In this document: positions 26,604 through 35,890 of the stretch, one piece after another
Numbering within the stretch: position 1 is the stretch's first letter
How the letters are laid out: every line of letters starts with the position of its first letter
DNA from: Candidatus Accumulibacter propinquus
Lineage (GTDB): Bacteria; Pseudomonadota; Gammaproteobacteria; Burkholderiales; Rhodocyclaceae
DNA: 64,000 bases
Reading direction: 5' to 3'
NCBI GenBank assembly: GCA_016714935.1
Contig: JADKBU010000023.1
Span: 1 to 64,000, forward strand
Made by a program: the position numbers and the translations under genes
Notes under the pieces: generated by a model
What the model saw: only the letters and a program-made list of their open reading frames with translations
What the model was told of the DNA's origin: nothing
Database searches by the model: none

Positions 26604-28193
26604 TCAATGACTGGTGCCTTCGGAACGCGATATTTTATTCCAGACGTTGTACTTGCCGACCGGTTTCTTCGCCGGGATGCGTTTCACTTCCTGCAGCGTC
26701 TGCGCGTCGATGACCACCAGCGCGCCGTCCTGTTCCCAAAGACTGGCCAGCGCGTAACGACCGTCACGCGTGAACTCGACATGCGCCAGCGTCTGACCGG
26801 GTTCGGCAGTGATTTGCGCGACCACTTCGAGCGTCTGCTTGTCGATGACCTGCAGAGCGTTCTTGTGTTCCTTGCTCATCATGGAATCGGTGAAGGCATA
26901 TCGGCTGTTTTCGTGGCTGCGGAGAAAGAACCCGGGCCCAAGGGTCTTGATCTGTTTGATGGTCTGGTAGGTACCAAGGTCGATCACCGTGACCACGCCC
27001 TCATTGAGATTGGGCGTGGCCATCACGGTCCGCTCGCTCCCCGAGCGGTCACGCCACTTCCAGGTGATTCCGGAGCCCAGGTGCGGCATCCCCGGCAGAT
27101 CCAGGTCGGCAACCTTGCGGCGGACGTCCAGGAGGACCACCTGTCCCCGGGTTGCCGATCTCGAAGAGCCGAGAATCGTGTCGTAACTCTGGGTGAAGAA
27201 GAAGTCATCGAGACAGTCCTCGAGTTTCGTCCGGCGTGGGGAGAACATTGCCGGCTTGAAATGACCTTCCTTGTATTGATAGTCATGTACGAGCCCCTCG
27301 GCAATCGGTTCGGCTTCGGGGTCATAACTGATTTCCCAGACCTCCGGCACATCCTTGAGCGCAGCCACGAAACTCTTGCGCGGCGCGGCATCATAGACCG
27401 CCGCAACGCGCGAACTCTGGTCACCGGCGGCATTCATCGTCGGGATGATCTTCACCAGAGAGAGGTCGGCGGCATCGAGTACCACCAGATTGTGCGGCAG
27501 GGTGTTGGCGACCATCACCCACTTGCCATCGCTCGATACCGCGGCGTTGCGTGTATTGAGGCCGGCGCGGATCTCGGCGACGACGACCAGGTTGTAGATG
27601 TCGAACTTGCTGATCCAGCCGTCGCGGGAGGCGAAGTAGACGAAGCGACCGTCCGGTGAGAATTTTGGTCCGCCATGCAGCGCATAGCGACTGGGAAAGC
27701 GATGCAGCCGCTCGAAGCTGTCGCCGTCGAGGATCGACACATGATGGTCGCCGGTTTCGACAACGATGAACAGGTTGAGCGGGTCGGCACCTTTCAGTGC
27801 GGGTCCCGGTTGTGCCGGTTGCTTTGCGGCGTCGGCATTGAAGATCCGCGAACCGCGGATCTCGGTTTCCCCCCATGCGGGGGCCGGCGTTACCGGGCGG
27901 TAGATCCATTCCACCAGTTGCTGCGCTTCGACGGCGCTGATTTTGTCGCCGAAGGCCGGCATCTGCGTCGCAACACGGCCGGCACGGATCACTTTCAGCG
28001 CTTCGGTCTGCCGCAGGCGTTCGAGACTCTCGGGCAGCAGCGCCGGGCCGATGCCTCCGAGCCGGGTTTCGCCGTGGCATGCGGCGCAGTGTTCCCGGTA
28101 CAGCGCCGACGCGCCGTCCGCGCCGGCCAGGGATGACCCGGCGGCAAGACCGGCCGCCAGGCCGACGACAGCAAGGCCAGAGCGCCAGTTCAT
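26604..28193 (-). CDS. nirN: Heme d1 biosynthesis cytochrome, dihydro-heme d1 dehydrogenase
   Basis: A 529-residue periplasmic protein: signal peptide (LAVVGLAAGLAAGSSLAG), a cytochrome c domain with the heme motif CAACH (residues about 35-40) and the following GGIGPALLPESLERLRQ, then a cytochrome-d1-type beta-propeller to the end. This is the architecture of NirN, which oxidises dihydro-heme d1 to the heme d1 of nitrite reductase NirS. NirS itself shares the plan; the N-terminal sequence and pairing with nirJ favour NirN. It overlaps nirJ by one base (TGATG), so both are translated from one message. Confidence 0.88.
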   Translation of the reverse strand: MNWRSGLAVVGLAAGLAAGSSLAGADGASALYREHCAACHGETRLGGIGPALLPESLERLRQTEALKVIRAGRVATQMPAFGDKISAVEAQQLVEWIYRPVTPAPAWGETEIRGSRIFNADAAKQPAQPGPALKGADPLNLFIVVETGDHHVSILDGDSFERLHRFPSRYALHGGPKFSPDGRFVYFASRDGWISKFDIYNLVVVAEIRAGLNTRNAAVSSDGKWVMVANTLPHNLVVLDAADLSLVKIIPTMNAAGDQSSRVAAVYDAAPRKSFVAALKDVPEVWEISYDPEAEPIAEGLVHDYQYKEGHFKPAMFSPRRTKLEDCLDDFFFTQSYDTILGSSRSATRGQVVLLDVRRKVADLDLPGMPHLGSGITWKWRDRSGSERTVMATPNLNEGVVTVIDLGTYQTIKQIKTLGPGFFLRSHENSRYAFTDSMMSKEHKNALQVIDKQTLEVVAQITAEPGQTLAHVEFTRDGRYALASLWEQDGALVVIDAQTLQEVKRIPAKKPVGKYNVWNKISRSEGTSH

Positions 28194-29389
28194 CAGACCC
28201 TCCGCAGTTTGACGTGTGGCGTCACCCGCAGGCGCTCACGGCCGGGGGCGACGCCGATTTCCTCGTCGTCAAGGTAGCAGCCGGGGTCTTCCGCCCAGGC
28301 GTCGCCGGTCAGTTGCTGGGCACGCACGCGGGTGTTGCCGTTACAGATTCCGAAGTACCGGCATTCCCCACAGCGTCCTGAAACGCGGCGTGGAAACTGC
28401 TTCAGGCCGGCCAGCAGCGGGTCGGAAAGATCCATCCAGATTTCCGAAAATGGACGCTGACGCACGTTGCCGAGGCTGTAGTGCCACCACATGGTATCGG
28501 GGTGGACGTTGCCGAGATTGTCGATATTGGCCACGTTGACCCCCGATGAATTGCCACCCCACTGGAGCAGGCGAGCGTGGATGTTGGATGCCTGGGCGGG
28601 GAATCGCTTCTGTACCCAGTGCAGAAAGTAGACGCCGTCGGCATCGTTGTTGCCGCTGGTGAACTCCTTGCGCAGACCGCGCTGCTGGTAGTGCCAGCAG
28701 CTATCGAAGAGCAAATCCATCGCCCAGCGCGTCAGCCGGTGCTGGGCGTCATCCTTGCGGTTGTTGTTGCCGCGCCCGGCATAGTTGAGGTGCGAGAAAT
28801 AGAAGCGGTCGATACCTTCGTTCTCGACCAGTTCGAGCAGGCGTGGCAGGTCGTGGGCATTTTCCTGCGTCATCGTGAAACGAACCCCGATTTTCAGTCC
28901 GAGGTCGCGGCAGAGGCGGATGCCGCGCAGCGAGGCGTCGAACGCCCCCGGCATCTGCCGAAATTTGTCGTGGGTTGCACCGATGCCGTCGAGCGAAACG
29001 CCGACGTAGTCGAAATCGCATTCGGCGATGCGGTCGATAGTGGTGGCGTCGATCAGCGTGCCGTTCGATGACAGGCCGACGTAAAAGCCCATCGCCTTGG
29101 CATGGCTGGCAACGTTGAAGATGTCGCGCCGTAGCAGCGGTTCACCGCCGGAGAGGATCAGGACCGGGACGCGAAAGGCTTTGAGATCGTCCATCACGGC
29201 AAGGACTTCGTCGGTGGTCAGTTCACCGGGGAAGTCCTTGTCGGTGGAAATCGAGTAGCAATGCTTGCAGGTCAGATTGCAGCGCCGGATCAGGTTCCAG
29301 ATCACCACCGGCGCCGGCGGGTTTACTTTCGGGCCGGGTGGTCTGGGGGTCGTGAGTTCCTGCATGTACTGCGAGATCCGAAACATCAT
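28193..29389 (-). CDS. nirJ: Heme d1 biosynthesis radical SAM protein
   Basis: A 398-residue radical SAM enzyme. The cluster motif CNLTCKHCYS (CX3CX2C) comes after VVIWNLIRR, followed by ILSGGEPLLRRDI and the strand VGVSLDGIGATHDKFR. The C-terminal Cys-rich SPASM-like region is RRVSGRCGECRYFGICNGNT. NirJ removes propionate side chains on the way to heme d1. The start at ATG 29389 (or 29386) matches the conserved beginning MFRISQYM; an in-frame TTG at 29455 lies inside the FNR box and is rejected. The FNR/Dnr box 53 bases upstream indicates anaerobic, nitrogen-oxide-linked control. Confidence 0.93.
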   Translation of the reverse strand: MMFRISQYMQELTTPRPPGPKVNPPAPVVIWNLIRRCNLTCKHCYSISTDKDFPGELTTDEVLAVMDDLKAFRVPVLILSGGEPLLRRDIFNVASHAKAMGFYVGLSSNGTLIDATTIDRIAECDFDYVGVSLDGIGATHDKFRQMPGAFDASLRGIRLCRDLGLKIGVRFTMTQENAHDLPRLLELVENEGIDRFYFSHLNYAGRGNNNRKDDAQHRLTRWAMDLLFDSCWHYQQRGLRKEFTSGNNDADGVYFLHWVQKRFPAQASNIHARLLQWGGNSSGVNVANIDNLGNVHPDTMWWHYSLGNVRQRPFSEIWMDLSDPLLAGLKQFPRRVSGRCGECRYFGICNGNTRVRAQQLTGDAWAEDPGCYLDDEEIGVAPGRERLRVTPHVKLRRV

Positions 29390-29441
29390 GCCATCCCCGA
29401 AAGAAAGCAGTCCATTAGAAGTCAGGCCAGGAGGAATGGCC

Positions 29442-29455
29442 TTGACGTGGATCAA
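29442..29455. promoter_or_regulatory. FNR/Dnr-type operator between nirJ and nnrU
   Basis: TTGAC-GTGG-ATCAA is one mismatch from the palindromic FNR/CRP-family consensus TTGAT-N4-ATCAA. It lies between the divergent nirJ (start 53 bases to the left) and nnrU (start 113 bases to the right) genes, both tied to denitrification, where FNR or Dnr/Nnr regulators act. Confidence 0.85.
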
Positions 29456-29568
29456 GGACGCGCGTGCGCGATGAACAGGACCGTCCGGTGCTTGCCGGAG
29501 AAGCCGGGGCTTCTCCGCAGGTCTGCCGCGCGCTATTCTTGCACGTGTCTGGTTTGCGGGGAACGCTC

Positions 29569-30150
29569 ATGGTGCTATTGCTGCTTGGTCTGGTCATCTT
29601 CTTCGGTACCCACTCGACGCGAATCTTCGCCGAAAACTGGCGTACCTGGCAGGTCGAGAGACTCGGTGAGCAACGCTGGAAGGCGATCTTTTCGCTGGCT
29701 TCGCTGCTCGGTTTCGCGCTGCTCGTCTGGGGCTATGGACAGAGCCGATCCGACCCGGTGGTATTGTGGCTGCCGCCCGTATGGACACGCCATCTGGCTG
29801 CGCTGCTCACGGTGCCGGCTTTCGTGCTGGTGGCCGCGGCGTATGTGCCCGGCAACCGCATCAGGCGAATGGTCGGGCATCCGATGGTCGCCGGTACGGC
29901 CGTATGGGCTGTCGCGCACCTGTTGACGAACGGCAATCTGGCGGACGTGCTGCTGTTTGGTGCCTTTCTATGCTGGGCGGTCGCTGATTTTGCCGCCGCG
30001 CGTCGGCGTGATCGCGGCCGCAGTCCGAGTCCACTTGTCGAGGCGCGGTTGTCAGGCGACGTCTGGGTCCTGGTTGTCGGTCTCACCGCGTGGAATGCCT
30101 TCGCCTGGTTTGCGCACGCCTGGCTGATTGGCGTCGCGCCCTTCGCCTGA
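29569..30150 (+). CDS. nnrU: NnrU-family membrane protein
   Basis: A 193-residue protein with about five membrane segments. The start VLLLLGLVIFFGTHSTRIFA is typical of NnrU, where GxHS and R-I-F are conserved; the conserved GHPMVAGTAVWAVAHLLTNG block follows. NnrU family genes lie near nitric-oxide reductase or heme d1 genes and are required for denitrification in some alphaproteobacteria by an unclear mechanism. ATG 29569 is chosen by homology and a GGGGA ribosome-binding site; an upstream in-frame GTG at 29464 is rejected. An A/C-only tract follows 29 bases after the stop. Confidence 0.88.
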   Translation: MVLLLLGLVIFFGTHSTRIFAENWRTWQVERLGEQRWKAIFSLASLLGFALLVWGYGQSRSDPVVLWLPPVWTRHLAALLTVPAFVLVAAAYVPGNRIRRMVGHPMVAGTAVWAVAHLLTNGNLADVLLFGAFLCWAVADFAAARRRDRGRSPSPLVEARLSGDVWVLVVGLTAWNAFAWFAHAWLIGVAPFA

Positions 30151-30178
30151 TTTGATTGCTGTTCCGCTGCTGGTCGCC

Positions 30179-30620
30179 CCCCAAAAAAAAAAAACCCCCC
30201 CCCCCCCCCCCCCACCCCCCAAAAAAAACCCCCCCAAAAAAAAAAAAAAAAAAAAAAAAACCCCCCCACCCAACCCGCCCCCCCCCCCCCCCCCCCCCTT
30301 CCCCCCCCGCCACCCCCCCCCTAAAAACACCCGCCCCCCCCCCCCCCACCTCCCACCCCCAAAAACCCCCCCCCCCCCCCTCCAAAAACCCCCCCCAAAC
30401 TTTTCCCAAAAACCCCCAAAACCCCCCCCTTCCAAAAACCCCCCCCCCCCCCCCCCCCCCCCCCACCCCCCCCCCCCCCCCCACACCCCCAAAACCCCCC
30501 CCCCCCTCTCCCCTAACAACCCCCCCCCTCCCCCCCCCCAAACCCCCCAAAAAACCCCCCCTCTCCCCCCCCCTCCCCCAAAAACCCCCCTCCCTTCCCT
30601 AAAACCCCCTCCCCCCCCAC
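30179..30620. other. A/C-only low-complexity tract (probable assembly artefact)
   Basis: About 440 bases are made of C runs and A runs with a few T and almost no G. Read on the other strand it is G runs with T runs. That composition matches the dark-base poly-G reads of two-colour Illumina chemistry rather than biological DNA. Both flanks are normal coding sequence. The true sequence between nnrU and mscS is probably unknown here. Confidence 0.8.
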
Positions 30621-30689
30621 AAAGGGGGCTTGCGCTGCCCGCAGCACAATGGGAAACTGCTCCCACTCTCAAACTCACTGGAGAAACAC

Positions 30690-31510
30690 ATGAATGCACA
30701 GGACGTGACGCGCTGGCAGGACATGGCGTTGCAGTATGGCTCGGAATTGGGCGTCAAGGTACTCGCGGCAATTGCCTTCTGGGTCATTGGTCGCTGGCTG
30801 ATTCATCAGGTCGGCCGTATCGTACAGGGCACACTGGAGCGTCAGAAGGTCGATGCCACGTTGATGCGCTACCTGGGCACGGTAATCAATGTCACCCTGA
30901 ACATCCTGCTGGTGATCGGCATCCTGGGCTATTTCGGAATCCAGACCACCACCTTCGCCGCACTCTTTGCCGCCGCCGGTGTGGCCATCGGCATGGCCTG
31001 GTCCGGGTTGCTGGCCAACTTTGCCGGCGGGGTGTTCCTGATCATCCTGCGGCCGATGAAGGTTGGCGATTTTGTCTCGGTGGCCGGCATTACGGGCACC
31101 GTCAAGGAGGTGGGCCTGTTTACCACGGCGATCAACACGCCCGACAACGTGCTTACCCTGGTCGGCAATAACAAGATCTTCTCGGACACCATCCAGAACT
31201 TCTCGTCAATGCCTACCGGCGTGTCGAACTGAAGGCCCAGTTGTCCGGCGCAGCCGACCACGCGGCGGCAATGGCACTGCTCAAGGAGAAAATCGGGCTC
31301 GTTCCGAACGTGCTGGCGACCCCGCCGGTGGAGGTCGAGATTCTCGAATTCAATCTTGTCGGGCCGGTGCTTGCCGTACGTCCCTATTGCCACAACGACC
31401 ACTACTGGCAGGTCTATTTCGACACCAACCGGACCATTCGTGAAGCACTCGGAGCGGCGGGCTTCCCGGCACCGATGCCCGCGCAGGTGGTGTTTGTCAA
31501 TCAGCAGTAG
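30690..31510 (+). pseudogene. mscS: Mechanosensitive channel MscS family, split by one frameshift
   Basis: The first frame (ATG 30690 to a stop at 31230) encodes two membrane helices and the pore region: FAALFAAAGVAIGMAWSGLL, then NFAGGVFLIILRPMKVGDFV and the VAGITGTVKEVGLF strand, ending NFSSMPTGVSN. One base is missing near 31205; the next frame continues NAYRRVELKAQLSGAAD and VPNVLATPPVEVEILEFNLV, the usual MscS cytoplasmic domain, to 31510. Together about 273 residues, normal for a short MscS. The channel releases solutes on osmotic downshock. Closeness to the artefact tract suggests that the indel is a consensus error. Confidence 0.85.
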
Positions 31511-31741
31511 CGTCAGGGATCTGCGCCGCGAGAGTCCGGGACAGCGAGTAACCAGGCTGAAACGCAGGGGATTCTCGTGGCAGGGGGCCCGGACGATGCC
31601 CCTTCGGGTTTCAGCACCTTCTCCAATATCCCGGGGGGAACGCGGTTCGCCAGCCAGAGCGCAACTGAGAGGGTATCGCAGGCGTAGCGGTCCCGTATCG
31701 ATGGCAGTCAGGATCGGGCTGTCTACCGGCGTGGCGACGTG
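31511..31741. other. Intergenic region without visible genes
   Basis: This 230-base gap between mscS and the cardiolipin synthase gene holds no convincing gene, hairpin or promoter that I can see. Confidence 0.5.
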
Positions 31742-32902
31742 ATGGATGCCAAGTTCCTTCCTGGTAACCGGCTGACGCTGCTGAACAGTGGCGCGGAGTA
31801 TTTCCCGGCACTGATCACGGCGATCAACGAGGCGAGGCGACAAGTACATCTAGAGAGTTACATCTTCGAGGACGACGCCACGGGTCGTGCCGTCGCCGCA
31901 GCGATGGCCAATGCCGCGCGCCGCGGCGTCACGGTTCGCGTCCTCGTCGACGGTTTCGGTGCCCGCGAGTTTGCCGATCGGTTGCAGCCTGGACTGGTGG
32001 CGGCCGGTGTTCAGGCAATGATCTACCGACCCGACATCGCCCGCTTTCATTTGCGTCGCCATCGTCTCCGGCGTTTGCACCGCAAGCTGGTGGTGATCGA
32101 TGGTGAAATTGCTTTCGTCGGTGGCATCAATATCATTGACGATCTGAACTCCCCGCATCAGCTGCCGCCACGCTACGACTACGCGGTGCGCGTCGAAGGG
32201 CCGTTGCTGGCACCGATCCAGTTGGCGTTGCACCGCTTGTGGGAGTTGGTCCTGTGGGCAAAACTCAATCGCCGCTACCGCCTGAGCAGAATCTCGTACA
32301 AGGAACCGGAGCCGCGCGGGCACCAAACGGCGGCTTTCCTGGTGCGCGACAATATCCGTCACCGGCGCGACATCGAGGAGGCCTATCTGCAGGCCATTGC
32401 CGCCGCCGAGGACGATATCATTCTGGCCAACGCCTACTTCCTGCCGGGCCGGCGTTTCCGGCGTGCCCTGCAGGATGCCGTGAAACGTGGTGTGCAGGTG
32501 GTCATCGTGTTGCAGGGGCGTGTGGAATACCGTTTGCTGCATTACGCCACACAGGCGCTCTACGGCAAACTGCTTGGTGCCGGGATCCGCATTTTCGAGT
32601 ATCAGCGCAGTTTCCTGCACGCCAAAGTCGCGGTCATCGATCGCCACTGGGCGACTGTCGGCTCGTCGAACATCGATCCCTTCAGCCTGCTGCTGGCCAG
32701 GGAAGCCAATGTGGTCATGCGCGATGAGAAGTTCGCCAGCGAACTGCGGCACAGTCTTCGCCAGGCGATGCGCAATGGCGCCCACGAGTTGCCGGTCGAT
32801 AGCTGGAAGCGGTTGCCCTGGCACTCCCGCCTGCTGCGCTGGGGTAGCTACAATCTGGTCCGCACGCTCATGGGCATTACCGGTTACGGTGGCAAGCGTT
32901 GA
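31742..32902 (+). CDS. clsB: Cardiolipin synthase B-type phospholipase D protein
   Basis: A 386-residue phospholipase D superfamily enzyme with two HKD motifs: LHRKLVVIDGEIAFVGGINI and LHAKVAVIDRHWATVGSSNI. The order and length (about 390) match ClsB, which condenses phosphatidylglycerol or phosphatidylethanolamine into cardiolipin. There are no N-terminal membrane helices, unlike ClsA. ATG 31742 is used; the preceding GTG is also in frame. The ribosome-binding site is poor. Confidence 0.88.
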   Translation: MDAKFLPGNRLTLLNSGAEYFPALITAINEARRQVHLESYIFEDDATGRAVAAAMANAARRGVTVRVLVDGFGAREFADRLQPGLVAAGVQAMIYRPDIARFHLRRHRLRRLHRKLVVIDGEIAFVGGINIIDDLNSPHQLPPRYDYAVRVEGPLLAPIQLALHRLWELVLWAKLNRRYRLSRISYKEPEPRGHQTAAFLVRDNIRHRRDIEEAYLQAIAAAEDDIILANAYFLPGRRFRRALQDAVKRGVQVVIVLQGRVEYRLLHYATQALYGKLLGAGIRIFEYQRSFLHAKVAVIDRHWATVGSSNIDPFSLLLAREANVVMRDEKFASELRHSLRQAMRNGAHELPVDSWKRLPWHSRLLRWGSYNLVRTLMGITGYGGKR

Positions 32903-32989
32903 GGCTACGCCAGCAATGTATCCTGCATGGGCACGTCGAAGCCGGGACAACGAGCAGGCAGGTGGTCAGCGCGAGGCCATGGAAAAGCA

Positions 32990-33928
32990 TTACCGTCGAC
33001 CAGGAAAGGCACCGCGCAGTGGTGGAACGCGTTCAATGAACCAGTTGGCAATCGCCCAGTCCCAGAACTCGGGGACCGGTGCGCCAACCATCTCGCTTGG
33101 CACCGGGTGGCCCAGAAAGTGTGCTGCTGCCGAGAGTAGCGCACTGCCACCCGAGGGGGGTACGGCCGCTGCGCGCGTCTGCTTGGAGAGTTTTTCGCCA
33201 GTGGCATTGTTGACCACCGGCAGGTGGGCGTAAGCAGGTGTCGGCAGTCCCAGTCGCTGCAGCAACCACACCTGGCGTGGTGTCGAGTCGAGCAGGTCGG
33301 CGCCACGGACGATGGCGTTGATGCCCTGCGCAGCGTCGTCGACGACCACCGCCAACTGGTACGCAAACTGACCATCCGCGCGCATCAGGACGAAATCCCC
33401 GACGGCACGTGCAAGGTTCTGCTGCACAGTTCCCTGCACGCGATCGGCAACGGCGATGACCTCATCCGGAACGCGCATCCGCCAGGCGCGTGCCGCTCGT
33501 CCGGTGGCCAGACCGGCGCGGCAGATGCCGGGGTACACCAGTCCGCCGTCCACTGATGGCGAGGGTAGGCGCATGGCGATCTCGCGCCGAGAGCAGGTAC
33601 AGGGATAAACCTCGCCGCTGAGGTGCAGTCGGTTCAATGCCGCATGATAGTGATCCAGCCGCCGGCTCTGGAACAGGACCTGGCCATTCCACTCAAAGCC
33701 AAAGGCTTCGAGGGTCCGCAGGATCGCGTCGGCGGCGCCCGGCAGTGTCCGAGGCTGGTCGACGTCCTCGATGCGCAAGAGCCATTCGCCGGCATTGGCG
33801 CGGGCGTCAAGGTAACTACCGACTGCCGTCACCAGCGAACCGAAGTGGAGTGGGCCGGTCGGTGAGGGTGCAAAGCGGCCGCGGTAGATCCCGCCATCGC
33901 TTCCGTCAGGCAGCGGTGCAAGGCTCAT
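32990..33928 (-). CDS. gluQ: Glutamyl-Q tRNA(Asp) synthetase
   Basis: A 312-residue GluQRS, a short glutamyl-tRNA synthetase paralogue that attaches glutamate to queuosine in tRNA-Asp. It has the class-I signature FAPSPTGPLHFGSLVTAVGS (HIGH-like), the zinc Cys pair (YPCTCSRREI with a later GICRAG) and the KMSKS-like loop ATGEKLSKQTRA. The anticodon-binding domain of GltX is absent, as expected for this family. ATG 33928 is chosen over a start 14 codons upstream from the conserved beginning. Confidence 0.93.
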   Translation of the reverse strand: MSLAPLPDGSDGGIYRGRFAPSPTGPLHFGSLVTAVGSYLDARANAGEWLLRIEDVDQPRTLPGAADAILRTLEAFGFEWNGQVLFQSRRLDHYHAALNRLHLSGEVYPCTCSRREIAMRLPSPSVDGGLVYPGICRAGLATGRAARAWRMRVPDEVIAVADRVQGTVQQNLARAVGDFVLMRADGQFAYQLAVVVDDAAQGINAIVRGADLLDSTPRQVWLLQRLGLPTPAYAHLPVVNNATGEKLSKQTRAAAVPPSGGSALLSAAAHFLGHPVPSEMVGAPVPEFWDWAIANWFIERVPPLRGAFPGRR

Positions 33929-34053
33929 GGTCACTCCAATCGAGGGGGCTGGCAGGTACTTCGACGGCAACCTGTTTGACCTGCGTGGCGAGCCGCCTTT
34001 GTATTTCCAGCCGCGCCGAGTAGAATCCGCCGGTCACTATCAGGACTGCCGCC

Positions 34054-34941
34054 ATGACTGATCGTTCGATCACCCCCGCCAATGCTGCCGCCATTCTCGC
34101 CGAGGCACTCCCGTACATCAAACGATTTCACGGCAAGACCATCGTCGTCAAGTATGGCGGCAATGCCATGACCGACGAGAATCTCAAACAGTGCTTCGCG
34201 CGTGACGTCGTGCTCCTGAAGCTCGTCGGGATGAACGTGGTGGTGGTCCACGGCGGTGGGCCGCAAATCGAACATCTGCTCAAACGTGTCGGCAAGAAAG
34301 GGCGGTTCGTGCAGGGAATGCGCGTCACCGATGCGGAAACGATGGAAATCGTCGAGATGGTGCTGGGTGGTCAGGTGAACAAGGATGTGGTCAACCTGAT
34401 CAACCAGGCCGGTGGCAAGGCGGTCGGCCTGACCGGCAAGGACGGCAGCTTCATTCGCGCCAAGAAACTGCTGCTGGCCAACCAGGACGACAGCGATGAC
34501 CTGATCGACGTTGGCCAGGTTGGCGACATCATGCAGATCGACCCGTCATTGATCGGGCATCTGGAGGCCGGAGGCTTTATCCCGGTGGTGGCGCCAATCG
34601 GTGTCGGCAAGGGCGGTGAAACCTACAATATCAACGCTGACGTGGTGGCCGGCAAGATTGCCGAAATTCTCAAGGCCGAGAAGCTGGTCCTGCTGACCAA
34701 TACGCCCGGCGTCCTCGACGAAGCGGGTTCGCTGATCACCGGGATGACCCCCAAACAGATTGATGACATGGTCGCCAACGGGACCCTGTCCGGCGGCATG
34801 CTGCCAAAGATCAGTTCGGCGCTCGATGCCGCGCGCAACGGCGTCAAGAGTGTGCATATCATCGATGGTCGTGTCGAGCACGCGCTGTTGCTGGAAATCC
34901 TGACCGACCACGGGGTCGGCACGATGATCAAGTCGCACTGA
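34054..34941 (+). CDS. argB: Acetylglutamate kinase
   Basis: A 295-residue ArgB, which phosphorylates N-acetylglutamate in arginine synthesis. Visible signatures: KTIVVKYGGNAM (phosphate loop), NVVVVHGGGPQIEHLLKRVG, NADVVAGKIAEIL and KLVLLTNTPGVLD. The next gene, a HAD nucleotidase, starts 10 bases after the stop, the usual betaproteobacterial arrangement. Confidence 0.97.
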   Translation: MTDRSITPANAAAILAEALPYIKRFHGKTIVVKYGGNAMTDENLKQCFARDVVLLKLVGMNVVVVHGGGPQIEHLLKRVGKKGRFVQGMRVTDAETMEIVEMVLGGQVNKDVVNLINQAGGKAVGLTGKDGSFIRAKKLLLANQDDSDDLIDVGQVGDIMQIDPSLIGHLEAGGFIPVVAPIGVGKGGETYNINADVVAGKIAEILKAEKLVLLTNTPGVLDEAGSLITGMTPKQIDDMVANGTLSGGMLPKISSALDAARNGVKSVHIIDGRVEHALLLEILTDHGVGTMIKSH

Positions 34942-34951
34942 TCGCCTGGTA

Positions 34952-35683
34952 GTGCTGAAAGCCGCGTCACCGGTCTGGCTTTTTGACCTCGACAATACGC
35001 TGCACGACGCTGGTCCGCACATCTTTCCGCACATCAATCGCTCGATGGTCGAGTACATCCGCGACCATCTCGGTATTGAGGAAGACGAGGCGACGCGTAT
35101 CCGGCAAGTCTACTGGCAGCGCTACGGTGCAACCCTGCTGGGCATGATGCGTCATCACGGTACCGATGCCCGGCACTTCCTGTGGCACACTCACCAGTTC
35201 CCCGATCTCAAGCACATGCTGGTCCTTGAGCGTGGGCTCAGAGCCATGTTGCGTCGCCTGCCGGGGCGCAAGCTGGTCTTCTCGAACGCACCCCTGTGTT
35301 ATAGTCAAAAGGTGCTCGGACTGGCCGGCATCAGTGCCTGCTTCGATGCGGTCTATTCGATCGAACGCATTCGCTTTCAACCCAAGCCGGCAGTTGGCGG
35401 CTTTCGTTTCCTGCTGCGTAGCGAAAGCATTTCGGCACATCGCTGCATCATGGTTGAAGACGCGTTGTCCAACCTGTGGACCGCCAAGCAGTTGGGGATG
35501 AAGACGGTGTGGGTGAGTACCGCCACGCGTCAACCTGCCTGGGTCGATGTGCGGGTGGCGTCGGTTCTTGACCTGCCGCGCCAGATGCAGCGCTTGTGGA
35601 CTCCACAAGCCAATTCTCGGAGCATCCAGGGCTGCCACGACCGCGCATTTGCGACCGCTTACCAGCAAACCTCCGTCTGGTGA
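34952..35683 (+). CDS. Pyrimidine 5'-nucleotidase-like HAD hydrolase
   Basis: A 243-residue haloacid-dehalogenase phosphatase. Motif I is WLFDLDNTLHDAG, motif II is LVFSNAPLCYSQKVLG, and motif III/IV are Q-P-K-P-A and CIMVEDALSNLWTAKQLGM. The sequence fits the SDT1-type pyrimidine 5'-nucleotidase group found next to argB. The start is GTG 34952. The C-terminal 40 residues (after DLPRQMQRLW) look unrelated to the family and may be a short tail. Confidence 0.88.
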   Translation: MLKAASPVWLFDLDNTLHDAGPHIFPHINRSMVEYIRDHLGIEEDEATRIRQVYWQRYGATLLGMMRHHGTDARHFLWHTHQFPDLKHMLVLERGLRAMLRRLPGRKLVFSNAPLCYSQKVLGLAGISACFDAVYSIERIRFQPKPAVGGFRFLLRSESISAHRCIMVEDALSNLWTAKQLGMKTVWVSTATRQPAWVDVRVASVLDLPRQMQRLWTPQANSRSIQGCHDRAFATAYQQTSVW

Positions 35684-35890
35684 GCAGGCGCTTGGGGTTG
35701 AGGTCGTTGTGCCGGTGACGATGCCGGGCAACCCGCCATCCTGCCGGCGCGCGACGCTTCATCGGTGAGGGTCTGGCGGGGTGGATTTGACGCGCTGCCA
35801 TTGCCGGTGACAACCATCGCCGCGTACGACACTCAGGACCCAACAACGGCGTCAGATTGGCATCGCCGGAAGGAGTAATAGCTCGTCGCG
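35684..35890. other. Intergenic leader before the PAS-GGDEF-EAL gene
   Basis: No gene is seen. A good ribosome-binding sequence (GGAAGGAG at about 35868) lies 16-20 bases before the ATG used for the large signalling gene, which is too far for efficient use and leaves its start slightly uncertain. Confidence 0.4.

Noticed and set aside
26604..28193. Nitrite reductase NirS for the cytochrome c/d1 gene
   Set aside because: The domain plan is shared, but the N-terminal sequence after the heme motif and the overlap with nirJ fit NirN better.
30128..31171. A 347-residue Pro/Lys-rich open reading frame running through the A/C tract
   Set aside because: It exists only because the tract lacks stop codons in that frame. 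It runs out of frame into mscS and its first part has no natural composition.
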